From positions 1-18,356 of the forward strand of contig URGC01000044.1 of NCBI GenBank assembly GCA_900547255.1: 18,356 bases of DNA, read 5' to 3'. Source of the DNA: an uncultured Eubacterium sp. (GTDB lineage: Bacteria > Bacillota > Clostridia > Lachnospirales > Lachnospiraceae). The notes below the pieces were generated by a model, which was not told where the DNA came from, did no database searches, and saw only the letters and a program-made list of their open reading frames with translations. Both the position numbers and the translations under genes were made by a program. This document shows positions 1-7,180 of this stretch, piece after piece (positions within the stretch are counted from its first letter, which is position 1; each line of letters starts with the position of its first letter).

Positions 1-162
1 CCATGGCACATTAGCAACACCTTTTGTTGTCACAGCACCAAGTCTGTTAAGGTCAACATATTCACTGTATTCCATGCCTGAACCAAAAGTACCTGATGCA
101 ACTGTCACAGGATTCTTGAAATGTACTCCTGCAATATCTACTGACATATCCACTGTACTCAT
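1..162 (-). CDS. pyrD: Dihydroorotate dehydrogenase B, catalytic subunit (partial, 5' end only)
   Basis: The first 54 codons of a gene that runs off the left edge. The visible protein starts MSTVDMSVDIAG and continues with VASGTFGSG and LGAVTTKGV, the N-terminal FMN-barrel signature of class 1B PyrD, which oxidises dihydroorotate to orotate in the cytoplasm. The ATG (162-160) overlaps the pyrK stop by one base (TAATG), and a strong GGGAGG ribosome binding site lies at 173-178 inside the end of pyrK, so the two subunits look translationally coupled. Class 1B enzymes work as PyrD2-PyrK2 heterotetramers passing electrons to NAD+, so the adjacent pyrK supports the class. The catalytic cysteine region is outside the window, so activity cannot be judged here. 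Confidence 0.93.
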   Translation of the reverse strand, partial: MSTVDMSVDIAGVHFKNPVTVASGTFGSGMEYSEYVDLNRLGAVTTKGVANVPW

Positions 163-932
163 TAGATTTCTACCTCCCTTGCATCAAATACTGGTCCTTC
201 TTTACATATTCTTGTATTGTTAACCTTAGAATGGTCATCTATATTCTTAGTCTTACATACACAGGCAAGACATGCTCCTATACCACAAGCCATCTTCTCC
301 TCAAGCGATATATAGCACTCTATGTCATGCTCAACAGCATACGCCTTGATTGCACGAAGCATAGGCATAGGACCACAGGCATAGAACACCTCACCTGTTA
401 TTCCATACTCTCTTACAGCATCAAGGACATTGCCCTTGACACCTACGCTTCCATCCTCTGATGCAAGTGAGAGTCTTCCATATTCCTTGAATTCATCTGC
501 AAGAAATGTCTCACTGTCTCTATATCCAAGGACTATGTCTTTATCACAGTCAAGCTGCTTTGCAAGCTCAAGCATAGGTGGGATTCCGATACCGCCGCCG
601 AATATAACAGCTTTTTTCTTAGCATATGGAGCGTTAATATCATAGCCATTGCCAAGAGGCCCCTGTATAGTAACCTTATCTCCTGCTGCAAGCTGTGCAA
701 ATTCCTTGGTTCCAGCTCCAACAGTCCTGTATACAAGTCTTATAGTATCCTTACCGATACCGCATATACTTATCGGTCTTGGAAGAAGCCTTGCTCCATC
801 CTTGGAATATACAGATACAAACTGTCCCGGCTTTGCCTCTCCTGCTATTTTTTCTGTCTTTAAAACCATCTCATAAACACCCTCAGCCAGCTTACCGGCT
901 TTAGTTATCTCTACATCTTCTCTGTAAGACAT
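162..932 (-). CDS. pyrK: Dihydroorotate dehydrogenase B, electron transfer subunit
   Basis: A 256-residue iron-sulfur flavoprotein that takes electrons from PyrD and gives them to NAD+. The ferredoxin-reductase-like FAD domain carries RPIS (52-55). The nucleotide-binding domain begins with GGGIGIPP (112-119) and includes YACGPMPML (184-192). The C-terminal [2Fe-2S] loop has Cys216, Cys221, Cys224 and Cys243, the usual C-x4-C-x2-C...C pattern with a slightly long last spacing. Length is normal for the family. The start has an AGGATGG-like ribosome binding site upstream. It lies 24 nt after pyrF and overlaps pyrD by one base, within the pyrC-pyrF-pyrK-pyrD run. Confidence 0.96.
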   Translation of the reverse strand: MSYREDVEITKAGKLAEGVYEMVLKTEKIAGEAKPGQFVSVYSKDGARLLPRPISICGIGKDTIRLVYRTVGAGTKEFAQLAAGDKVTIQGPLGNGYDINAPYAKKKAVIFGGGIGIPPMLELAKQLDCDKDIVLGYRDSETFLADEFKEYGRLSLASEDGSVGVKGNVLDAVREYGITGEVFYACGPMPMLRAIKAYAVEHDIECYISLEEKMACGIGACLACVCKTKNIDDHSKVNNTRICKEGPVFDAREVEI

Positions 933-956
933 AATCCATCCTCATTTCTTTGTATG

Positions 957-1880
957 TTATCTGTTAAGTGCATGATTAATATCATTAATCATATCTATTG
1001 CAGCCTGTCTTGAAGCCTGTGCAAACGCTGTCTCGCCATACTTTGCATACTCTTCCTTAGTGTAAGCTGCTATTATTCCTCTTGAGCTGTTAACGATAGC
1101 TCCAAGTCCGTCCTCGTTAAAGAAATGTACAAGGTCTTCTGCCTTACCACCCTGTGCACCATAACCCGGTACAAGAATGTATGACTTAGGCATAATCTTT
1201 CTTAATGCCTTACCCATCTCTGGATATGTAGCACCTACAACAGCTCCTACATAGCTGTAGTCATCACCCATGCACTGACTAGCCCATTCATTAACCTTCT
1301 CGCCAACATGCTCATATAATGGTCTGCCGTCAATAAGTCTGTCCTGAAATTCACCACTTGAAGGATTAGATGTCTTAACAAGTATGAATATACCTTTGTT
1401 CTCTTCCTTACATACCTTTAAGAATGGATTGATACCATCTGAACCAAGGTATGGGTTAACTGTTGCAAAATCCTCGTCAAATGCACTGATAAGCTTGTCT
1501 CCTACCTGAACCTTGCCAAGATGTGCCACTGCATAAGCCTCAGATGTTGAACCGATATCGCCTCTCTTGACATCACCGATAACAACCATATCCTTTTCCT
1601 TGCAGTAATCTACAGTCTTCTTAAATGCAATCATGCCCGGAACACCAAACTGCTCATACATGGCTACCTGTGGCTTAACAGCAGGAACTATATCATATAT
1701 GTTATCTACAATCGCCTTGTTAAACTGCCATATAGCTTCTGCAGCACCATCAAGTGTCTCGCCATATTCAGCAAATGCAGCCTTCTTGACATGCTCTGGC
1801 ACGAACTTCATCATTGGGTCAAGTCCAACAACAACTGGTGCATTCATCTTCTTAATCTTGTCAACTAACTTGTTTATCAT
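957..1880 (-). CDS. pyrF: Orotidine 5'-phosphate decarboxylase (type 2)
   Basis: A 307-residue OMP decarboxylase catalysing the last step of UMP synthesis. The N terminus has the substrate strand VVVGLDP (16-22). The catalytic D-x-K-x-x-D motif reads DVKRGD (103-108), and PGYGAQGG and NSSRGI near the C terminus match the phosphate-binding loops. The length of about 300 residues, versus about 240 for type 1, places it in the longer type-2 subfamily common in Clostridia and actinobacteria. An AAGGAG ribosome binding site (1887-1892) sits 6 nt before the ATG. The 37-nt gap from pyrC is almost entirely a 14-bp tandem duplication. Confidence 0.96.
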   Translation of the reverse strand: MINKLVDKIKKMNAPVVVGLDPMMKFVPEHVKKAAFAEYGETLDGAAEAIWQFNKAIVDNIYDIVPAVKPQVAMYEQFGVPGMIAFKKTVDYCKEKDMVVIGDVKRGDIGSTSEAYAVAHLGKVQVGDKLISAFDEDFATVNPYLGSDGINPFLKVCKEENKGIFILVKTSNPSSGEFQDRLIDGRPLYEHVGEKVNEWASQCMGDDYSYVGAVVGATYPEMGKALRKIMPKSYILVPGYGAQGGKAEDLVHFFNEDGLGAIVNSSRGIIAAYTKEEYAKYGETAFAQASRQAAIDMINDINHALNR

Positions 1881-1892
1881 ATCTATCTCCTT

Positions 1893-1920
1893 ATTAATGC
1901 TTATTAATTAATGCTTATTA
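1893..1920. repeat. Perfect 14-bp tandem duplication between pyrC and pyrF
   Basis: The 14-mer ATTAATGCTTATTA occurs twice back to back (1893-1906 and 1907-1920, plus-strand reading). The right copy contains the pyrC stop codon, and together the copies provide tandem in-frame stops. The left copy ends beside the pyrF ribosome binding site (1887-1892). It looks like a replication-slippage duplication that sets the pyrC-pyrF spacing. Confidence 0.9.
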
Positions 1921-3237
1921 TAATTTAGGAACATCCTTATCAACTATGCACTCAAAACCTGGTCTGTATGAGTAAACTGTCTTGCCGCCAGCGATAGTGT
2001 ACACAACTCTTCCCTTTACCTGCTTGCCATTAAATGGTGTGTTCTTACCAAGTGAAGCAAACTTAGTGCTGTCAATCACATACTCATCATCTGGATTAAT
2101 TATTGTGATATCTGCTGCTCTTCCCGGAAGAAGTGTTCCCTTGTCAGAATGAATAATCTGTGCTGGATTGTAGCTCATAAGCTCAACCATCTTCATAGGA
2201 GTGATTATTCCCTTATTGACAAGTTCAGTCATAGTAAGGCTTACTGATGTCTCAAGACCTGTTATTCCGAATGGTGCATCTGCAAATGGTCTCTCTTTCT
2301 CTGTAACATGATGAGGCGCATGGTCTGTTGATATACAGTCCATTGTTCCATCTGCAAGACCTTTGATAAGAGCATCAACATCCTCCTGCTTACGGAGAGG
2401 TGGATTCATCTTATAATTAGCATCATCACATGTGATTGCTTCTTCTGTCAGTGTAAAGTGGTGAGGTGTTACCTCTGCTGTCACTGGAAGACCTTCCTTC
2501 TTTGCCTGTGCAACCATTGCAACACTGTCCTTGGTTGAACAGTGGCAGAGGTGTAATCTTGCGCCTGTATTCTTGGCAAGAAGTATATCTCTTGCTACAA
2601 TAACATCTTCTACAGCATTCATGATTCCATATAAGCCAAGCTCCTTGGCACGCTCACCTGCATTCATAACGCCCCTTGCAACAAGGTTCTTATCCTCGCA
2701 GTGTGCAAATACCGGAATATCAACATTAGCTGCAAGTCTCATAGCCTGTCTTGCAACTCTGGCATTCATAACAGACTTGCCATCCTCACTTACTGCTATT
2801 GCTCCATGCTTCTTTAACTGCTCAAAATCTGTTATATACTCGCCTTCCTGATTAGCAGTGATAGCTGCTATTGGAAGAATATTAATATCTGTAACATCCT
2901 TTGCCTTGTTGACAATATAGTCAACCATATCAGTACAGTCTACAACTGGCTTAGTATTAGGCATACAGCAGATTGTTGTAAATCCACCTCTTGCTGCTGC
3001 CCTTGCTCCTGTTCTTATAGTCTCCTTATGCTCAAATCCTGGTTCTCTAAGATGAACATGGAGGTCAATAAGACCTGGGCACACATAACAGCCTGTCGCA
3101 TCAATCTCATTGTCAACAGCATCAGTTATATCTTCCTCAACTTTAAGAATGACTCCATCCTCATAGAGCACATCACTTACTGCATCTGTACCGCTTGCTG
3201 GATCAATTACTCTTCCACCTCTAACTAATGTCTTCAT
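1918..3237 (-). CDS. pyrC: Dihydroorotase (class I)
   Basis: A 439-residue amidohydrolase that cyclises N-carbamoyl-aspartate to dihydroorotate. Metal-site residues are all visible: His60 and His62 in DLHVHLREPG, Asp152 in SEDG, His179 in HCED, His232 in HLCHCST, and Asp305 in STDHAPHH. The positions closely parallel those known for class I dihydroorotases such as the Aquifex enzyme, where the bridging ligand is an aspartate rather than a carboxylated lysine. CMPNT (91-95) is the family substrate loop. An AAGGAG site precedes the ATG. The gene begins only 24 nt after the GGDEF-EAL gene with no terminator between. No aspartate transcarbamoylase, carbamoyl-phosphate synthase or pyrR is in the window. 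Confidence 0.97.
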   Translation of the reverse strand: MKTLVRGGRVIDPASGTDAVSDVLYEDGVILKVEEDITDAVDNEIDATGCYVCPGLIDLHVHLREPGFEHKETIRTGARAAARGGFTTICCMPNTKPVVDCTDMVDYIVNKAKDVTDINILPIAAITANQEGEYITDFEQLKKHGAIAVSEDGKSVMNARVARQAMRLAANVDIPVFAHCEDKNLVARGVMNAGERAKELGLYGIMNAVEDVIVARDILLAKNTGARLHLCHCSTKDSVAMVAQAKKEGLPVTAEVTPHHFTLTEEAITCDDANYKMNPPLRKQEDVDALIKGLADGTMDCISTDHAPHHVTEKERPFADAPFGITGLETSVSLTMTELVNKGIITPMKMVELMSYNPAQIIHSDKGTLLPGRAADITIINPDDEYVIDSTKFASLGKNTPFNGKQVKGRVVYTIAGGKTVYSYRPGFECIVDKDVPKL

Positions 3238-3261
3238 AGCACTATCTCCTTGTCTTTATAT

Positions 3262-5388
3262 TTAGCCTAAATCTCTGCCAAGATATTTCTTCTCAAACTC
3301 ACCTGCTGGAACTGGTCTTCCGAACAGATATCCCTGAATATAATCAACTCCAAGGTCTCTTAACAATGTATACTGCTCTGGCTGCTCTACACCCTCTACA
3401 ACAATCTGTGTTCCTATTGTCTTTGATAAGTCAACAATAAGCTTAACAAATGCCTGTGCGTAGTCATCCTCAACGATATCATCTATAAATGTCTTATCAA
3501 CCTTGATTATATTGAGTGGAAGCTGCTTGATGTAATTAAGTGATGAGTAACCTGTACCAAAATCATCAAGAGCTATTCTTGGGCCTAATGTCTTTAATCC
3601 ATTGATAATGTTAAGCACTCTGTCCATATCATTAATAGCGAATGACTCTGTTATTTCAAGCACGATATTAGCCGGGTTAACTCCACTCTTTCTGATGATA
3701 TTGTTAATATTCTCTGCCACATTCTTCTGTAAAAGCTGTACAACAGAAAGATTAACATTAACATGGAAATCAGGGAATCCTGCATCATTCCATTCCTTGC
3801 ACTGTTTGCATGCTTCCTCAAGTATATAGTCACCAATGTCTGTGATAAGTCCAAGATACTCAGCCAATGGGATGAAATCTCCAGGACCCATGAAACCAAG
3901 TGCCTTGCTGTTCCATCTTACAAGAGCTTCACATGATACACACTGTCTTGTAAAGCTGTCAACAACTGGCTGATAGAATACAACGAACTCCTGCATCTGT
4001 GATGCAACTGCCTGACGCATATTGTTCTCTATGTCAAGCTGCTTGGCTGTATTAGTCTTCTTATCAGCATCATAGTAGTTATAGCAGTTCTTGCCGCTCT
4101 TCTTACTCTCATACATGGCTACATCTGCCATCTTGATTATGTCATGGACATCATTGCTGTTGTCAGGGAATGTTGCAATACCCATACTCATTGTACAGAA
4201 ATACTCTGTTCCCATAAGATACCAAGGTTTATTAAACATTGATAATATATTCTTCACAATTCTGTCTATATCACCATATTTATCAGGCTTGACTATTACA
4301 AGAAATTCATCGCCGCCCATTCTGTAGCAGTTGCCACGCAGACCTCCGATACCCTGTAATCCTGCCGCTATCTGCTGTAAAAGGACATCTCCATACTGGT
4401 GTCCTAATCCGTCATTGATATGCTTAAAGTCATCAAGGTCAATAAACATAACTGCACCCTTGGTATCAGTATTCTCTGCATCCTTGATAACTCTTCTAAG
4501 GTCAGCCTCACATTTCATTCTGTTGTAGAGACCTGTAAGGAAATCGTTGTTAGCCTGATATTCAATCTTCTGCTGGTTCTTCTTCTTCTGTGTTGTATCA
4601 ACGGCTGTACATACTATAACAGGACTGCCGTCAATCCATGTAAGGTCTGAAAACTTAATCTCGAACCATAATCCAGACATCGGATCATAATATTCTCTAG
4701 GTCTTCTGTCCTTCTTCTCTTCATCAGGCATGTTCATATAATCGTCCACGCCCTCCTGAATTGTACGTCTTATCTCGTCTGTCTTCATGGCAACATCATT
4801 CTCAAAAAGAATGCTTCCATCTGTTCTGTTGAATACCATAATTCCAGAACCTATGCTGCTTAATATCTCACGAAGCACTTCATATGAAGACAGTATTGAA
4901 TTCCTTGTAACCTTCTTCTGTGCTATCGTCTGGATAACATTAGCTACCTCTTCTATGTACTTTAACATCTCATCATCATAATGAATGCATGAATGTGTAT
5001 CAAATACAGCAAAATACATAGCACATACGTTATTGATATACAAAGGAACTGTGACTGCTGTCTGGGCTCCGCATAAATCCATTATATATCCCTGTGCTGA
5101 TGTACAGCTATCTGAATAGCAGGCTATAAGCTTGTCTCCTGCAATAGCAAACTTGTCCATGGCAAATGTTGTGATGCTCATTGGCTTATCATCTTTGCCA
5201 ACATATGATATGACTGTGTCAATCCATTTGTTATCTGCACTTATCTGCATAATAGCAGCGTGCGAGGTTGAAAGAATCTCCTCAACATCATCAATGATTC
5301 CTTCAACAACTTCCATAAAAGTTCCCTCAGCTTCAAGCTTGTGAACTATCTTATTAAGTATTTCTTCTTTACGAATTTCGCTCTCCAA
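3262..5388 (-). CDS. Hybrid GGDEF-EAL c-di-GMP signalling protein with GAF- and PAS-like sensor regions
   Basis: About 708 residues from a TTG start. Residues about 20-160 look like a GAF domain and about 170-265 like a PAS domain ending in the usual linker before GGDEF. The GGDEF domain has DFLTGLYNR, the metal-site DLDDFK and an intact RMGGDEF (356-362), so diguanylate cyclase activity is possible. No RxxD inhibitory site is seen just upstream. The EAL domain (about 450-700) keeps every catalytic position I can check: Glu487 (EALVRW), Asn546, Glu578, Asp608-Asp609 (DDFGTG), Lys629, Glu665 and Gln685, so phosphodiesterase activity is likely. No membrane segment is seen. I chose TTG at 5388 because GGGGAG (5398-5403) lies 9 nt before it. 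An ATG at 5409 has no ribosome binding site and lies about 8 nt from the predicted transcription start. The gene directly precedes pyrC. Confidence 0.93.
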   Translation of the reverse strand: MESEIRKEEILNKIVHKLEAEGTFMEVVEGIIDDVEEILSTSHAAIMQISADNKWIDTVISYVGKDDKPMSITTFAMDKFAIAGDKLIACYSDSCTSAQGYIMDLCGAQTAVTVPLYINNVCAMYFAVFDTHSCIHYDDEMLKYIEEVANVIQTIAQKKVTRNSILSSYEVLREILSSIGSGIMVFNRTDGSILFENDVAMKTDEIRRTIQEGVDDYMNMPDEEKKDRRPREYYDPMSGLWFEIKFSDLTWIDGSPVIVCTAVDTTQKKKNQQKIEYQANNDFLTGLYNRMKCEADLRRVIKDAENTDTKGAVMFIDLDDFKHINDGLGHQYGDVLLQQIAAGLQGIGGLRGNCYRMGGDEFLVIVKPDKYGDIDRIVKNILSMFNKPWYLMGTEYFCTMSMGIATFPDNSNDVHDIIKMADVAMYESKKSGKNCYNYYDADKKTNTAKQLDIENNMRQAVASQMQEFVVFYQPVVDSFTRQCVSCEALVRWNSKALGFMGPGDFIPLAEYLGLITDIGDYILEEACKQCKEWNDAGFPDFHVNVNLSVVQLLQKNVAENINNIIRKSGVNPANIVLEITESFAINDMDRVLNIINGLKTLGPRIALDDFGTGYSSLNYIKQLPLNIIKVDKTFIDDIVEDDYAQAFVKLIVDLSKTIGTQIVVEGVEQPEQYTLLRDLGVDYIQGYLFGRPVPAGEFEKKYLGRDLG

Positions 5389-5397
5389 GGTATACTT

Positions 5398-5403
5398 CTC
5401 CCC
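5398..5403 (-). promoter_or_regulatory. Ribosome binding site that favours a TTG start for the GGDEF-EAL gene
   Basis: GGGGAG read on the minus strand, 9 nt upstream of TTG at 5388-5386. It falls inside the reading frame that would begin at the ATG at 5409, which itself lacks any Shine-Dalgarno sequence. This decides the start in favour of TTG. Confidence 0.6.
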
Positions 5404-5423
5404 TAACATTAATCTATAGAAAT

Positions 5424-5451
5424 ATTATATCCTATTTTACATGCTTTGCAA
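5424..5451 (-). promoter_or_regulatory. Sigma-A-like promoter for the GGDEF-EAL (and possibly pyr) transcript
   Basis: Minus strand: perfect -10 TATAAT at 5429-5424, and -35 TTGCAA at 5451-5446 with a 16-nt spacer (or TTTGCA with 17). Predicted transcription starts near 5417. No equally good promoter was noticed in the 24-nt gap before pyrC, so this may also drive the pyrimidine genes. Confidence 0.65.
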
Positions 5452-5455
5452 ACCC

Positions 5456-5484
5456 TTGTGTTAAATTAATAAAAATGGTATCAT
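5456..5484 (+). promoter_or_regulatory. Extended -10 promoter for the YcxB-like gene
   Basis: Plus strand: -35 TTGTGT at 5456-5461, a 17-nt spacer, and -10 TATCAT at 5479-5484 preceded by TGG (TGn extension). It is back to back with the GGDEF-EAL promoter. The two cores are only 4 bases apart, so the divergent promoters could interfere or share control. Confidence 0.5.
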
Positions 5485-5520
5485 TCATTTTAGCGACACT
5501 AAATTTATCGAGGATTTTAT

Positions 5521-6042
5521 ATGGATACAATTAAATACAACACAAAACTTAAAGCCGCCGGCGATGAATACAAGAAAATAGTATTCTGGAACAGATTTAT
5601 ACGTAATCCGGTTGAGACAATTCTTTCCCTTATACCAGCAGCTATAGCAATCGCTATGATGTGTGCAAAGCTTTTCAACATCTATCTCGGTGTAATATAT
5701 GCAGCATGTTTTGCATACCCGATATATATATTTGCATTCCAGTTTAACAATGCAGTCAAATATCACCTAAAGCACAGAAACCCATCGGAAGATGCACCCT
5801 GCATCATCACCCTTATGGATAGTGGAATCCTTGCAGATATCCCTGACCATGACATAGTGACAACATACACATGGGATTCATTTACAACTATCTATTGCAA
5901 ATTTGGATATTATATGTTCTTTGATGGTTCTAAGATGATTGTGATGCTTAGAATTGCAGATATGTCGGAGGAACAGCAGAAAGCCGCCCCTGAATTTATC
6001 AAATCACATGTCAACCAAAACCACTGTAAGATAACATTTTAA
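5521..6042 (+). CDS. Small membrane protein, YcxB-like
   Basis: A 173-residue protein with a basic N-terminal segment, two hydrophobic helices (about 33-52 and 54-74) forming a hairpin, then a cytoplasmic domain of about 90 residues. The second half (TLMDSGILADI, then YTWDSFTTIY, then YYMFFDGSKMIVMLR, ending in a charged helix) follows the pattern of the YcxB-like C-terminal domain, whose function is unknown. A GAGG site precedes the ATG at 5521. It is one of only two plus-strand genes, transcribed divergently from the GGDEF-EAL gene and ending at a terminator shared with the glycosyltransferase operon. Codons favour C and A in third position, unlike the T-rich minus-strand genes. The family assignment is from pattern only. 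Confidence 0.75.
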   Translation: MDTIKYNTKLKAAGDEYKKIVFWNRFIRNPVETILSLIPAAIAIAMMCAKLFNIYLGVIYAACFAYPIYIFAFQFNNAVKYHLKHRNPSEDAPCIITLMDSGILADIPDHDIVTTYTWDSFTTIYCKFGYYMFFDGSKMIVMLRIADMSEEQQKAAPEFIKSHVNQNHCKITF

Positions 6043-6090
6043 CCAAGCAGCATCATATTATCAGATTAGGTTAAACCCAATAATAAAATT

Positions 6091-6134
6091 AATCAGCCAG
6101 CCGGGTGTAATGTTAAACACACGGCTGGCTGATT
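6091..6134. terminator. Probable bidirectional intrinsic terminator between convergent genes
   Basis: A perfect 13-bp stem, AATCAGCCAGCCG (6091-6103) with CGGCTGGCTGATT (6122-6134), extended inward after one mismatch by GTGT/ACAC around an 8-nt loop. Reading minus, it is followed by AATTTTATTATT. Reading plus, it is followed by a weaker TTAATTAAT. It lies between the ends of the YcxB-like gene and the glycosyltransferase gene and can serve both. Confidence 0.85.
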
Positions 6135-6143
6135 TAATTAATC

Positions 6144-7160
6144 TTAGTTAAATCCGATAAGCTTATTCATGACTTTATATCCATACTTGGATATGGCTCT
6201 TCCGCCCCTGCCCGGAATATTAACAGTACTTCCAAGAAGACTGTATCTTAACTGGCTGTAGAGCTTGGAATTTCTTACCTTAACATAATTCCAGAGTTCC
6301 TTTTTCTTGGCAAGGTTTTCCTTAGTTCCACTGATTATGAGGAATATAGATGATACCTCCATCATGATTTTAAGATAATTAATCATGTACTTTCTGCATC
6401 TGACAGACTTGATATCACTGTCAAGATAGAAATCAATCATTCTCTTAGTAACCGCAATCTGCTGGTCAATTCTTCCTATCATGACCTTTTCATTGACAGA
6501 CTGGTCTTCACGTCCTATGAAGTATCTGTAGAAGTTGGTGTTGATATAATATATCTTCTTAACCTCTGGCAATGGTTCAAATACAAATATGTTGTCCACA
6601 TAGAATGTATGCATAGGAAGCTTTAATCCACAATCCTTTAAAAGCTGTGTCCTGTATATTACAGAATGCATGAGAATATACTGGTCAACCTTGAATTTGC
6701 CTATCTCATCCCATGAAAACATCTTCTCTATAGGGAATACATTATCATAATGGATAACTTTCTTTCTCTTGGCACCAACCTTGTCATACACATAGTTAGC
6801 AACAACCATATCTGGCACATTATCGTCAGAAAGATTCTTCAAAGTCTTTAATATTCTCTTATAGCTCTTCTCATTAACCCAGTCATCGCTGTCGACAACC
6901 TTAAAATATCTTCCTGTAGCATATGAAAGACCTGTGTTAACTGCCTGTCCATGTCCGCCATTCTCCTGATGTACAGCCTTGACTATAGATGGATACTTAG
7001 CCTCATACTCTCTTGCAATCTCTAATGTATTATCTTTAGTCGAGCCATCATCAACGATAATTATCTCAACATCATCCCCACCGGGAAGAATTGATTCTAT
7101 GCATTTTCTCATATATGCTGCTGAGTTGTAGCATGGAATCGCAAAACTAATTAATTTCAT
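6144..7160 (-). CDS. Family 2 glycosyltransferase
   Basis: A 338-residue GT-A fold glycosyltransferase. The N terminus has ISFAIPCYNSAAYM, then IIIVDDGSTKDNT (DDGS 37-40), the ENGGHGQAVNTGL loop, and the metal-binding DSDDW (90-94), all typical of GT2. The C-terminal 200 residues are acceptor-specific and give no clear substrate. No transmembrane helices are evident, so it probably acts at the inner face of the membrane on a polysaccharide or lipid acceptor. It begins 20 nt after argS with an AAAGG site upstream and is the last gene before the terminator at 6091-6134. No other polysaccharide genes are present, so its position in a tRNA/chemotaxis-type operon does not explain its job. Confidence 0.92.
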   Translation of the reverse strand: MKLISFAIPCYNSAAYMRKCIESILPGGDDVEIIIVDDGSTKDNTLEIAREYEAKYPSIVKAVHQENGGHGQAVNTGLSYATGRYFKVVDSDDWVNEKSYKRILKTLKNLSDDNVPDMVVANYVYDKVGAKRKKVIHYDNVFPIEKMFSWDEIGKFKVDQYILMHSVIYRTQLLKDCGLKLPMHTFYVDNIFVFEPLPEVKKIYYINTNFYRYFIGREDQSVNEKVMIGRIDQQIAVTKRMIDFYLDSDIKSVRCRKYMINYLKIMMEVSSIFLIISGTKENLAKKKELWNYVKVRNSKLYSQLRYSLLGSTVNIPGRGGRAISKYGYKVMNKLIGFN

Positions 7161-7180
7161 AATCCATTACCTTTCACAAT

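Noticed and set aside
3238..3261. PyrR-dependent attenuator before pyrC
   Set aside because: Only 24 nt separate the genes, too short for an attenuator and terminator.
5485..5766. Minus-strand open frame of 93 codons opposite the YcxB-like gene
   Set aside because: Cysteine-rich shadow of the plus-strand gene with no ribosome binding site. The plus frame has promoter, ribosome binding site and family-like sequence.
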